Below the pieces are notes generated by a model. That model made no database searches and was not told where the DNA came from. It saw nothing but the letters and a program-made list of their open reading frames with translations. This document shows, piece after piece, positions 40,649 to 51,787 of a stretch of 64,000 nt of DNA (its first letter is position 1; every line of letters begins with the position of its first letter). Source of the DNA: Scilla litardierei (Eukaryota > Streptophyta > Magnoliopsida > Asparagales > Asparagaceae); assembly GCA_030789695.1 (NCBI GenBank), contig CM061142.1, positions 571,135,281 through 571,199,280 on the forward strand. Direction: 5' to 3'. Position numbers and translations under genes: made by a program.

Positions 40649-43261
40649 TGTAACGGTCGGTTTTCGATCGAACTTTCTTCGTGCATGTGCTTTTGTTCGT
40701 GCACGTATTTATTTTAGACCTTGTTTGTTTTTTAACACTTGGATGTGATATGTCGTTGCGATCGTCTCTGAGAGTATTAAATTGTGGTACTATTTTGGAC
40801 CGACATTTCTTGAGTCGTTCCCTCACGATTTGACCTTATTTGAAGTGAAGTCACGATTTTCACTTTTGACGTGAGACGTTTCTATTTTTAGTTTCATCCC
40901 TTGACGTCGAAATTACGAACCATCTCTTTAGTTTTCTTTCTCTCGTCGTCCCGGTAACCCCAATATTTATTTCACAATTTTTGGATTTCATTTGACCTAT
41001 TTTACATTTCTGGCCAAGCTTATAATATTTTTTCAATACTAAGTTTTCAAGTATTTTTAGCCCAATATATTTTCTATTATATTATAACTCTTCATAACAT
41101 TTTTGACCCATTCCTAGCCTCTTGGCCGCACCCCATGCATGAGATCTAGTGTGAGTGAAGTTTTGGGTTTAAAATTGATTTAAAAATCAATTTTAATTCA
41201 AATTAAACCCTAAACTTGGTCAAACCCATCTACACTATATATAGGAAGCTTAGGATACCCATTTCCCCCAAGCATACAAGCCCTAGCCGTCATAAAACCC
41301 CCCTAACTTTCGCATTGCAACTTGCGACGTTCGTCGCAGCCGCAGCTCGCAGCCTCTCGGCCAGACCGAGGATTTCCCCCGTATCCGCTCGGTCTGACCG
41401 AGAGCCGCCACCGCATCCCGCACCGCCCCGTACCAAGTCGCCCCGCTGCTTCGTTGCAACCCCCGCACCCCGCTATGACCGAGAGCTCCGCTCGGTCTGA
41501 CCGTGAGCAAGCCCCGCATCGTCGCTCCGCTCCGCACCAAGCCGCTCCGCTGCAACCCCGCATCGCTGGAACCCTGCATCCGCTCGCCCTGACCGACCCG
41601 CTCTCCTGCATTGGCCCGCTACGACCGAGATCCCCCGCTCCGCTGTAACCCGCTCCGCAAGCGCCCGTACCTGCAGCGCCCGACCGACGCCCCCGCTCGG
41701 TCTGACTGAAGGAACCCCTCGATCCGCACCATGCCCTGCCTCTGCTGCGCTGCAAGCCGCCCGACCGAGAGCCCCTCTTGGTCTGACCAAGAGAATCCCC
41801 CTCACTGGCTTGCTGCGACCGACGATCTTCGTCGCAACTCCGCATCCGTCGCACTACTTTGCTATTATGGGCCCTCAAGTTCTCCAGAGTTGTTGTGGGT
41901 CCCCCATTGACCCCTAGAACTGCTGTGGGTCCCACCCAAGTGTTTCCTCTTCGTTTTTTTGCCGATTACGATGTTGCGACACGTCGTAGCTCTTCGTCGC
42001 ACGTCCTAGCATTGGAATCTTGGTTCGTCGATCTGGTTGCTGTCCAGACTTGGCGAGCGAGGAATTTAGACTAGGGGCGCGATCTTATTTACCAACCCCT
42101 GGCGTCGCTACCCGACACCAGTGCAGCTCTCGCGTCGTGTTGAGGTAACGTTTTGCACCCGTATGACCCCCAACCACAGCCTGTTAATCAAGACTAAAAA
42201 TTGATGTTTTTAAATGTTTTAGACCACTAATCAAGATTAATAATATGGGACTGTAGGCTGGTGGACTCGTGCTCGTAAGTTGTTTGTGAATTTTGGACTT
42301 ATTGGACGGTGCTTTTCAGACGTCCGGTTGCAGGCAAGTGAAACTTGCCCGTTATTTGTTTAGGCCATGTTTTTAGGCCACTTTTATACCGTAGCATAAA
42401 ATAGACTAGGCAGTGAAATGATAGCTGCTTAGACGCCTATTTGATCTAGTTTGACAACGAAACTAGATCCGTCACCTCACTTGATCTAGCTTGACAACAA
42501 AGCTAGATCCAACCCCTTTTACTTGTTTTGTTCATGCTGCCATGTCATCCATGCATTTGTAACTGCCATGTTTAAATTCCTTATCTGTACGCATTTAAAT
42601 TACAACTTTCCATGTCATGCCATCCATGTCTGCTTGTTGCATTTGTAGCACACGCTACTATACTTGTACTTGCTTGTTCAGGCTAGGCACCTGCGTTACA
42701 GGCACAACCCTATGCCAAATACACTTCCTGGCTCGTGATCCAGAAGCGGGACATTAGTGTTGGTCAAAAGCCAATGCCCGATACACGTGGAGGGGTAGGG
42801 TTGAGCGACAACTTAGCGTAGAAGTGTGCCCGTACAACCACTTCAGCTGTAAGGCGTGAACTCTTTGCACGACATGAAAACGTGACTTGCGATTGTTAGT
42901 AGTTTGCTACTCTTGCCATGCCATGCTAGATGCTTGTTGTACTTGTTTCTTTACCTGTTGCACTCATACTATATCTGTCATGTCATTGCATGCTTTTAGA
43001 ACTGCTAGGTTGGCTTACTTTACTTTTAGTTTTCTTGCACAAGTCTTTTGTAGACTTGCTGACATGTGCCCCTCTCTCTTTTGGGTGTCACATGTTAGAC
43101 CCTGAGCCAGAGACCGTTGCTGAGGACGAGGTGTTTACTGACGCTGAGCTTAAGCCTACGTTTGACGAGGAGTTTGTGGACACCGGTGACCAGTCTTAGA
43201 GACTATTCTGAGTTACTTCTGTTTTAGGTTGCTGTTAGTTGTCGGTGCGTAGCACCTTTAC
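40649..43261 (+). repeat. T1 middle LTR, 3' end missing
   Basis: From TGTAACGGTCGG, alike to 24844-27456, with TATA near 41235, GC-rich leader palindromes, hairpins near 42440-42510 and the microORF at 43092. At 43257-43261 (TTTAC) it passes into pol sequence. The last roughly 280 bp of the LTR are gone. Confidence 0.9.
43092..43199 (+). CDS. Acidic LTR microORF of T1, middle LTR copy (35 aa)
   Basis: Begins MLDPEPETVAEDEVF and ends EEFVDTGDQS; intact, with five amino-acid differences from the copy at 27275. Same ATGTTAG start and TAG stop. See that entry for alternatives. Confidence 0.55.
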   Translation: MLDPEPETVAEDEVFTDAELKPTFDEEFVDTGDQS

Positions 43262-43662
43262 AGTATCAGCCTGGTAAGGTGAATGTGGTTTCGGATGCGT
43301 TGAGCAGACTTCCAGCGGTGATAATGTTGACTTCACAGTGGAGATTGCAGCATGATTTTTGCGAGTCTAGTATTGAGATTATTCTTCCGGGAGAGGCCTC
43401 TTCGTTGATGTGTATGCAGATACAGTCGACGATCGTGGATAGGATCAAGGCAGGTCAGGCCGGAGATCCGAAGCTGGTGAAGATTCGGGAGCAAGTGGAA
43501 GCCGGTCTGCGGACTGACTTCTTGATTCATGAGGATGGCTCGCTGAGGTATGGAGCCAGGTTGTGTGTGCCAGCTGGGGATATCAGAGAGGAATTATTAG
43601 TTGAGGCACACAGTTCGCCGTATTCTGTACATCCTGGTGGTACCAAGATGTACAAGGATCTT
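43257..43662 (+). pseudogene. pol: T1 second unit: RNase H end and integrase zinc-domain fragment
   Basis: The frame opens inside the RNase H tail (QYQPGKVNVVSDALSRL) and runs to GGTKMYKDL, matching 38935-39331 of the first unit with scattered changes. The left end is the microhomology junction with the LTR, the right end the solo T2 LTR. There is no start codon of its own that makes sense. Confidence 0.88.
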
Positions 43663-43931
43663 TGTAACGACTGGTTTTCGTGTATCTGGATTTATTATAT
43701 TATATTATATGTTTTGGTGGATTTTCTCCTTATATGTGGTTTTTGTCTCCGTAACTTTCATTTTCGATCGTTTCGTCGTATTTTCTAGCTTCTTCCTTAG
43801 AATCGTCGATTTTGGAGTAAGTCATTTGTGACGGGCTTCATATCAGTCATATCTTATTGTTAGATCAAACCTAGGAGTCTTAGGAATCGATCCCGGAGCT
43901 TCGCGCTCCATTTCGGAACTTTTGGTGCTTA

Positions 43932-44470
43932 TTAGCCGGTGTAAGAAGGGGCACCGACCGACTAGATGACGATCCAGTCGGTCGGAAAACCTTCTTGAAC
44001 CGACTAGTTGGCTTTCTAAATTTCTCAGGAGTTACTGTTTATCGTTAGTCGGTCTAAGAACGTTGGTTGACCGACTAGGTTGCAAACTAGTCGTTCGGCA
44101 ATGCTTCTTTAACCGACTAACTCATTAACTATTTTTGGTACCAGTTATTGTTCCTTATTAGTCGGTCTAAGTTCATCTTTCGGCCAACTAGTTTTTAAAC
44201 TAGTCGGTTAAGTTTTGTACTCAGACCGACTAATTCTTAGTTATTCTGTACAGTCGAGTACTGTTTACTCTTAGTCGGTCTAAGAACGTTCATCGACCGA
44301 CTAGATGTCAAACTAGTCGGTCAGTAATTGTTCTTTGACCGACTAAATCTAAATCCTAATTTTCGTCTGGGTTACTGTTTACACTTAGTCGGTCTGCGTT
44401 GGTCAACCGACCGACTAGTTCCCAAACTAGTCGGTCAGTGGTTGTTCTTTGACCGACTAAACAGTACAGG
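43932..44470 (+). repeat. 113-bp tandem repeat, five units, with alternating TAGTCGGTC and GACCGACTA
   Basis: Unit starts at 43932 (degenerate), 44045, 44158, 44271 and 44385, so the period is 113-114 bp. Each unit has four motif sites in alternating direction (about 19 in all), so many hairpins are possible. The array ends about 35 bp before the TATA box, marking it as promoter-proximal. The minus-strand T2 LTR carries the same array at 59641-60175. Confidence 0.88.
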
Positions 44471-44504
44471 AAACCCTAGTTTTGCCCTAGCCGCCACCAA
44501 ACTC

Positions 44505-44512
44505 TATAAATA
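44505..44512 (+). promoter_or_regulatory. TATA box of T2 solo LTR
   Basis: TATAAATA, followed by a C-rich leader, directly after the 113-bp array. Confidence 0.8.
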
Positions 44513-45824
44513 CCCCTCCAAACGTTTTCTTCTTCTTCCTCATGACCTAAAACCCTAATTTCTCCCCCATTGAGCCCCCATCTTCCTCAAACCATTAATC
44601 CTTCATCCCAAGCTCATCCTCCATCATCCAAACCCTCCATTAACACATTCTACCTCTCATCTTCCTCAAACCATCATCAAATCCCCCAAATCCCCCAAAA
44701 CCCCATTTCTCCAAACTTCTCCATCCATTTCCAGATCTGAACCCTAGGTTCCCCGGAGCGTTTCTTCTGTCGCCGTGGTTGCTCGGCATCATTCTTCCGT
44801 TTCCTATACGGTAATAATCGATCTCTTAATGTTTTCATGACCCGTTGTGTTTTTGTGAAACCCTAATGAAATGAATGTTGTTTTGATGATTGTTTCTCCA
44901 TATCAGCGACTTCCCTGTAGATTAGCGTCCGTGGGACGAACCCTCGTTGATCGTCATCCTCGGTGCTAGGCAAGTGAAACTTGCCACTTAGGGTTTAGGC
45001 CATGTTTTAGGCCATTTGCTTGTTGTAGGCGTAAAAGAGACTAGGTGACGAAAGGATACTCGCCTAGGCGCAAATTTAGGAACTAGCTTGACAACGAAGC
45101 TAGATCCGACATTTATCATGTTGCACAATTACCATGACATGTTTAATTTCTATTAACGGTACGCAAATTAATTGTCATGTCATTGCATTCTTTAAGTGTT
45201 TCCGTGATTGCGTAGCTTCGCTACAATACTTGTGTTTCCTGGCTCGTGTTCCAGAAGCGGGCCATGTGTTGGTTGATAGCTAATGCCCGAACTACTTGTT
45301 TCCAGCTAGGTGCACCCCTACGCCAAATGCTTATGAGTCGTGAACTAGAATGCGAGCTCCTGTGCGGGGCAACCCTGGCTCATTTACTGAGCTCGTGTGC
45401 AGGGACCCTGGCTCGTTTACATGTGGGTATTGGGGGGTAAGAGTTAAGCGGCCAATCAACTGGGAGCCTGCCCGATCAGCAACTGCAGTGGTAAGGCGTA
45501 AACTCTGGGTTCTGGGGTAGTGTTAAGCGGCCAATCAGCGTGAATGCCAAACCATTCAGCTGTAAGGCGTAAACATCTTCAAACAACTTGAAACGTGACT
45601 AGTGAAATGATTGAGATTGTTAGTAGCTTGGCTACTCTTGACTTGTCCCAATAATTGCTCTCTTGTACTTATTGTTTCACCATGTCTTGCTTGAGCACTC
45701 ATGTTATAACTGACATGTCATGCATACTATAACTGCTAGGTTGTTAGTTTGCCTTACTTTCAGTTTCCTTGCCCAAGTCTTTTAGACTTGCTGACATGTG
45801 CCCCTTTACTCTTTTGGGTGACAC

Positions 45825-45932
45825 ATGTTAGATCCTGAGCCTGAGTACATTGTAGAGGACGAGGTGTTTGCTGACGCCGAGCCTGAGCTTGTGTTTGGCG
45901 AGGAGTACGTGGACACTGGGGACCAGTCCTAG
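45825..45932 (+). CDS. Acidic LTR microORF of T2, solo LTR copy (35 aa)
   Basis: Begins MLDPEPEYIVEDEVF and ends EEYVDTGDQS. Same length as in T1 and intact. Compared with T1 many changes are silent (for example third positions in Asp, Pro, Ala, Thr, Gly and Ser codons), which fits selection on the peptide, though flanks are also conserved. Function unknown. Confidence 0.55.
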   Translation: MLDPEPEYIVEDEVFADAEPELVFGEEYVDTGDQS

Positions 45933-46283
45933 TGTCATCGTTGTGCTTTCCCTTTTGTTTAGACTGTTGTTTTATTGTCGGTGCGTAGCACCTATACCTT
46001 GTTATGTTGTTCTTTTGTTGGCCTTATTCTGGGCCTTTAGACTCTTTCCTTTAGCCTGGTGGCTTTTCTGGATGTTGAACTTAATTTTCATGTTGGACAA
46101 ATTATGAGATATGAGATTTTATTTCTGTCTCTCCTTGTGTTATTATTGTTGTTCCGTTTGTGGTTACAGGGACCTGCTTATGTTTTATTGATGCTTATCA
46201 GGTTTGGGGCTTCACAGCTCCACTCTCGTGCGGACCTTTTCACGTCTCTCCTCCATTTTAGGGAAGCGGGTCGTGACAATCTT

Positions 46284-47556
46284 CATCCGAACTATTGGTG
46301 GCATGGTATGAAGAGGAGTGTGACTCGGAGCGTAGCCAAGTGTTTGGTATACCAGCAGGTAAAGGCGGAGCATCAGCGTACGGCAGGGTTGCTACAACCG
46401 CTTCCGATTCCGGAGTGGAAGTGGCAACACATCACTATGGATTTCGTGACTGGACTACCTCGGAGTCCGAAGCATAATGACGCGATTTGGGTGATCGTAG
46501 ACCGATTAACCAAATCAGCGCACTTTATTCCTTTCCGAGTAGAACAGTCCACTGAGACGCTAGCGAGGAGATATATGGAGGTAAATCTTTTACTCTCCGT
46601 TTCTATTTCCTTTTCCCTAGTTTAGATAGTGATATAACGTGAATCGTGCAAGAGATCGTGCGACTTCACAGAGTCCCGTAAGTATCGTGTCGGACAGAGA
46701 CACGAGATTCACATCTCAGTTTTGGTAGAGTCTGCAGAAGAGTCTGGGTACGAGTCTGAGTTTCAGTACGGCGTACCACCCGCAGACGGATGGCCAGTCC
46801 GAGAGGACGATCAAGATTTTAGAGGACATGCTGAAGGCCTGCATGTTGGACTTCAAGGGATCTTGGGAGGATCATCTCCATCATGTGGAGTTTGCCTACA
46901 ATAACAGCTACCAGGCGAGTATTGGCATGGCACCTTTCGCCGCGCTATATGGGAAGAAATGTCGATCGCCACTGAGCTGGGATGACATTGGAGATCGGGA
47001 GCTGTTAGGACCGGAGATGATCGTGGAGGCTGTGGATGTTGTGAGGAACATCTGGGAGAAGCTGAGGATCGCGCAGGACCGTTTCAAGCATTGGGCCGAT
47101 GCTAAACGGAGGCCTTTGGAGTTTCAGCCTGGAGATCATGTCTTTCTGAAGATTTCTCCGAACCACGGAGTTATCCGATTTGGGAAGAGAGGCAAGCTGA
47201 GTCCGAGGTACATTGGGCCGTTTGACGTCCTGGAGAGAGTTGGAGCAGGGGCTTATCGCTTGGCGTTGCCACCGTCACTGGAGAGAGTTCACGACGTATT
47301 CCACGTATCCCAGTTACGTCGATACGTCAGTGATCCATCCCATGCTGTGGATTTCTCGGAGATCACGGTTCGTCCGTATCTCACTTATGACCAGCAGCCA
47401 GTTGAGATTCCGGATCGACGTTAGAAGCAGCTGATGAATAAGACCGTCGACTTGGTTCGAGTGCAGTGGCGTCATGGTTCCCTTGGGGAGTCCACCTGGG
47501 AGCGTGAAGATGATATGAGAGAGCGCTTCCCGCACTTGTTTCTGAGCAGTAGTTGA
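46284..47556 (+). pseudogene. pol: T1 second unit: integrase and chromodomain, with intron 46581-46651
   Basis: Continues the fragment at 43257 after the solo LTR: zinc-domain end, then core ([10 protein letters not shown] near 46430), YME, and the 71-bp intron. The intron acceptor is CAA instead of CAG, so normal splicing is lost. The shared 1-nt deletion near 46678 and a TAG near 46726 follow, then an open stretch from HPQTDG to the tail; TAG at 47422-47424 breaks the chromodomain region. The end, TGA 47554-47556, matches the first unit. Nonfunctional. Confidence 0.88.
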
Positions 47557-47597
47557 TGTTGATTCCGAGGGCGGAATAATTCCTAAGGTGGGGTGGA

Positions 47598-49457
47598 TGT
47601 AACGGTCGGTTTTCGATCGTACTTTCTTCGTGCACGTGCTTTTGTTCGTGCACGTTTTTATTTTAGACCTTGTTTGTTTTTGAACACTAGGATGTGATAT
47701 GTTGTTGCGATCGTCTCTGAGAGTATTAAATTGTGGTACTATTTTGGAACGACATTTCTTGAGTCGTTCCCTCACGATTTGACCTTATTTGAAGTGACGT
47801 CACGATTTTTACTTTTGACGTGAGACATTTCTATTTTTAGTTTCGTCCCTCGACATCGAAATTGCGAACCGTCTCTTTAGTTTTCTTTCTCTCGTCGTCC
47901 CGGTAACTCCAATATTTATTTCACATTTTTTGGATTTCATTTGACCTATTTTACATTTTGGCCAAGCTTATAATATTTTTTTAAATACCAAGTTTTCAAG
48001 TATTTTTAGCCCAATATATTTTCTATTATATTATAACCTTCATAACATTTTTTGACCCATTCCTAGCCCCTTGGCCGCACCCCATGCATGAGATATAGTG
48101 TGGGTGAAGTTTTGGGTTTAAATTTGATTTAAAAATCAATTTTAATTCAAATTAAACCCTAGACTTGGTCAAACCCATCTACACTATATATAGGAGGCTT
48201 AGGATACCCATTTCCCTCAAGCATACAAGCCCTAGCCCTCATAAACCCCCCCAACTTTCGCATTGCAACTTGCGACGTTCGTCGCAGCCACAGTTCGCAG
48301 CCTCTCGGCCAGACCGAGGATTTCCCCCGCATCCGCTCGGTCTGACTGAGAGCCGCCACCGCATCCCGCACCGCCCCGCACCAAGTCGCCACGCTGCTTC
48401 GTTGCAACCCCCGCACCCCGCTATGACCGAGTGCTCCGCTCGGTCTGACCGAGAGCAAGCCCCGCATCGCCGCTCCGCTCCGCACCAAGCCACTCCGCAG
48501 CAACCCCGCATCGCAGCAACCCCGCATCCGCTCGCCCTGACCGAACCGCTCTCCCGCATTGGCCCGCTACGATCGAGAGCCCCTGCTCCGCTGCAACCCG
48601 CTCTGCAAGTGTCCACACCCGCAGCGCCCGACCGACGCCTCCGCTCGGTCTGACCGAGGGAACCCTTCACTCCGCACCAAGCCCCGCCTCCGCTGCGCTG
48701 CAAGCCGCCCGACCGAGAGCCCCTCTCGGTCTGACCGAGAGAATCCCCTTCACCGGCTTGCTGCGACCGACGATCTTCGTCGCAACTCCGCATCCGTCGC
48801 ACTACTTTGCTACAGTGGGCCCCCCAAGTTCTCCAGAGTTGTTGTGGGCCCCCCATTAGCCCCTAGAACTGCTGTGGGTCCCACCCAAGTGTTTCCTCTT
48901 CGTTGTCTTGCCGATTACAACGTTGCGACACGTCGTAGCTCTTCGTCGCACGTCCTAGCGTTGGAATCTTGGTTCGTCGATCTGGTTGCTGTCCAGACTT
49001 GGCGAGCGAGGAATTTGGACTAGGAGCGCGATCTTATTTGCCAACCCCTGGCGTCGCTACCCGACACCAGTGTAGCTCTCGTGTCGTGTTGAGGTGATGT
49101 TTTGCACCCGTAGGACCCCCAACCACAGCCTGTTAATCAAGACTAAAATTGATGTTTTTAAATGTTTTAGACCACTAATCAAGATTAATAATATGGGAAT
49201 ATAGGCTGGTGGACTCGTGCTCGTACGTTGTTTGTGACTTTTGGACTTATTGGACGTTGCTTTTCAGACGTCCGGTTGCAAGTAAGTGAAACTTGCCCGT
49301 TGTTTGTTTAGGCCATGTTTTAGGCCACTTTTGTACCGTAGCGTAAAAGAGACTAGGCAGTGAAATGATAGCTGCATAGACGCCTATTTGATCTAGTTTG
49401 ACAACGAAACTAGATCCATCACCTCACTTGATCTAGCTTGACAACGAAGCTAGATCC
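47598..49457 (+). repeat. T1 right LTR, part before C2
   Basis: Starts TGTAACGGTCGG after the purine tract. TATA near 48184, GC-rich leader with CTCGGTC/GACCGAG, donor-like site near 49092, hairpins near 49390-49457. C2 inserted at the base of the second hairpin, duplicating GATCC. The LTR goes on at 57522. Confidence 0.9.
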
Positions 49458-50064
49458 TGTTGGATATGGAAGACGTTAGTACAACCTTGTAGGGGATGTA
49501 CGAGGGAATACGGACCTCGAACGTCGCGTACACGAAGTCGTAAGCAAAGGGAATATGTTCCCTTGCGGAGAGGATCTCTAGATTGATGGGAAAGTCGCAT
49601 TATATGTGCATAAGTGCATGCGACATATGGCTAATAAAGGGGTAATATCTTAAGCTTATATTGTACCATGCATATGGTACAACTTAAGCTTATAATATGC
49701 CATGTACGATGGTACACCTTAGTTAAATTGTTCCAAAGGAACAATTTATCCTAAAATAACTACCTTGGGGGCTATAAATAAGACCCAAGGGTTAGCCATT
49801 TCCTTACACTTTTGCATGGCATTCTTGCATGCATTTTCATTCTAGCGAAGCTCTGCCGAAATACTTCCTCTCCCTTTATCCAAGTTCTTAATCTAAAAGT
49901 AGAGATTTAGATTGTGGATTTAGTAGCCTTACTCCGTTCGTGAGAAGACTCGATCCGTCGTGGCGAATTCGAAGGCGAAGTTCGTAGACTACCGTGCCGC
50001 ATACATTAGCGTAAGTCTCAACTTCATTTATCGATCCTAACTCTGTTTTTGGCAGGATCCTACA
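49458..50064 (+). repeat. C2 5' LTR
   Basis: TGTTGGATATGG to GATCCTACA. TATA box TATAAATA at 49773-49780; just upstream are inverted repeats around TTAAGCTTATA and GTACCATGCATATGGTAC. Confidence 0.95.
49773..49780 (+). promoter_or_regulatory. TATA box of C2 5' LTR
   Basis: TATAAATA, repeated at 57225-57232 in the 3' LTR. Confidence 0.8.
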
Positions 50065-50065
50065 T

Positions 50066-50078
50066 TGGTATCAGAGCC
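50066..50078 (+). other. C2 primer-binding site (initiator tRNA-Met type)
   Basis: TGGTATCAGAGCC, 1 nt after the LTR. Confidence 0.95.
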
Positions 50079-50574
50079 ATACGGGTTCGCCCCGGAGAAA
50101 CTATGAATGAGTCGTTGTCTTTTTCACGGATGGGTATCCTACCATTACGGATATGGTAGGAACGCTTCGTGACGGAGAGAACGCAGCGGTTGTTCTTTTC
50201 ACGTTAGGGTCTTCTGTCATTACGGATATGGCAGGAACTCTCCGTGACGGGAAGAACCGACCGTTCATATCGTCAAACTCGCTCTCTTCATGGATGCTGA
50301 ATCTCCATTCATAGGGAATGGGCGCTCTCTTCATGTGGAGCGCGTAGTTTACGAATTTCTGAAGTGGGTTCATTTTTTGGCACACGGCCATTGGAGGACA
50401 ACTACTTCCTCGACGAACGGGTGCTTCACCGGAGAAGAAGGTGGTGGTTATTCCCATCGGGGAAGATGATTTTTTTGTGCATGTGCACCATGGCCAAATG
50501 GGTTATGAAGGCCATGCACCCCCCTCCCCATGCGGAGGGGGTTGGCTACGGCCAATAACCACCGCGGCAACCCC
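50079..50574 (+). other. C2 leader, first part
   Basis: No clear gene. Two tandem copies of roughly 80 bp (about 50127-50260) share ATTACGGATATGG, AGGAAC and CCGTGACGG or CGTGACGG blocks, a local duplication. Confidence 0.55.
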
Positions 50575-51160
50575 CTCCGGCGGGGGTGTGCGGCCACCCA
50601 TGAAAGGGGAACCGGCCATGGCCAAAGGGCCATGGCCGGTCAAGGCAAAAATGCCATGGCCGGGCCATGGCCGGCCGGCCATGGCCGGCCACGGCCATGG
50701 CCAGAAGGCCCTGGCCGCGGCCAGGCCAGGGCCTGGCCTCCCTGGCCGAGGCCAGGGCAGGGGCCCTGGCCCCGGCCAGGGCAGCGCCCTGGCCTCAGGC
50801 CAGGGCCCGGCCGCCCTGGCCGAGGCCAGGGCAGAGGCCCTGCCCCGGCCAGGGCCCGGCCGCCCTGGCCGAGGCCGGGGCCCGGCCGCCCTGGCCGAGG
50901 CCAGGGCCGAGGCCCCGGCCCCGGCTTGGGCCTGGCCGCCCTGGCAGAGGCCAGGGAAGCGCCCTGGCCTCAGGCCAGGGCCCGGCCGCCCTGGCCGAGG
51001 CCAGGGCAGGGGCCCTGGCCCCAGCCAGGGGCCTCTGGCCTAGGCCAGGCCAGGCAGAGGCCTGGCCGGCCTCTGGCCGAGGCCAGGCCAGTGGCCAGGC
51101 CGGCCCTGGCAGTGGCCAGGGCTGCCGCAGGCCGTGCCTGGCCGGGGGCCAGACTGATCG
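50575..51160 (+). repeat. Extremely GC-rich GGCC-based repeat tract in C2 leader
   Basis: About 590 bp built from GGCC, CCAGGGC and CCCTGGCC words in palindromic order, with blocks such as CCGCCCTGGCCGAGGCCAGG recurring. At least two forward frames and one reverse frame stay open across most of it, because the words lack stops. The Pro/Gly/Arg/Ala-rich translations look like low complexity and are not called as protein. It lies between the primer site and gag, so it would be in the element RNA leader. Confidence 0.85.
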
Positions 51161-51787
51161 GCACTGGCCGGGAGAAGTTTCAGACCAATTCGGCAAAAGG
51201 CCTTGGTCGAACTTGCCCATACGTGGCCAAACGACAGTCGTCTGCGCTAAAATTCTCTCATACGGGGGGAAACGCCTGGATCCATACGGGAACCGGCGAC
51301 GTTAGTTTGCAGAAAAATTCCCAAAAGGGGGATCCGACCTTGGCACGTCTACGGCTCTTTCCCGACAAATGGTTAGGAAGTGCTGAATATTTCACTAGTA
51401 TCATAAGGGTACTAAGTTGAAATATAATTTTTTTTGAAAAATACGTTTTCATACGTTTTGAAAAATACGTTTTCAAAAACGCTTTTCCGCTGCAAAGTAC
51501 TATAAGAGTACTAACATTTGATAAAGTGAGGGAGAAATATTGAAAGTTACTCTAGATGGTGATTGGAAACATAGTGACCTTTTCGATTCTAGAGTAACAT
51601 CTTCAGTATTTTTCGAAAGTAACTTATCAAATTATAAATATCATTCCAAGTGGGAGTTGAAATTAGAACTATCCAAATGGGATATTCTACTATCACTTCA
51701 AATGGGAATTGTATTTTTAAGAATTTTCAATGCAATTTTTTGATCAAACCTTTGGTTTTATGTCTTTTGCAGCATTTTAAAAGTAAA
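51161..51787 (+). other. C2 leader, last part before gag
   Basis: AT-richer, no conserved ORF. Contains short repeats of ATACGTTTT near 51440-51475. An in-frame extension of gag back to 51650 exists but lacks any Gag feature. Confidence 0.5.

Larger units (their letters stand above)
43663..46278 (+). mobile_element. T2 solo LTR (2,616 bp) inserted in T1 integrase
   Basis: TGTAACGACTGG to GGGTCGTGACA, flanked by ATCTT (43658-43662 and 46279-46283). No internal region, so the element was lost by LTR-LTR recombination. It has the 113-bp promoter repeat (43932-44470), TATA (44505-44512), donor-like site near 44811, hairpin (45081-45107) and microORF (45825-45932). Same family as the minus-strand LTR at 57939-60442. 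Confidence 0.92.

Noticed and set aside
43932..44470. Palindromic array as a centromeric satellite.
   Set aside because: It is confined to T2 LTRs, has only five units and lies at a fixed place upstream of the TATA box.
50530..51420. A 296-aa Pro/Gly/Arg-rich ORF and overlapping ORFs of 200 and 212 aa in the C2 leader.
   Set aside because: At least two forward frames and one reverse frame are open through the GGCC tract because its words lack stop codons. There is no domain, and the place is the element leader.
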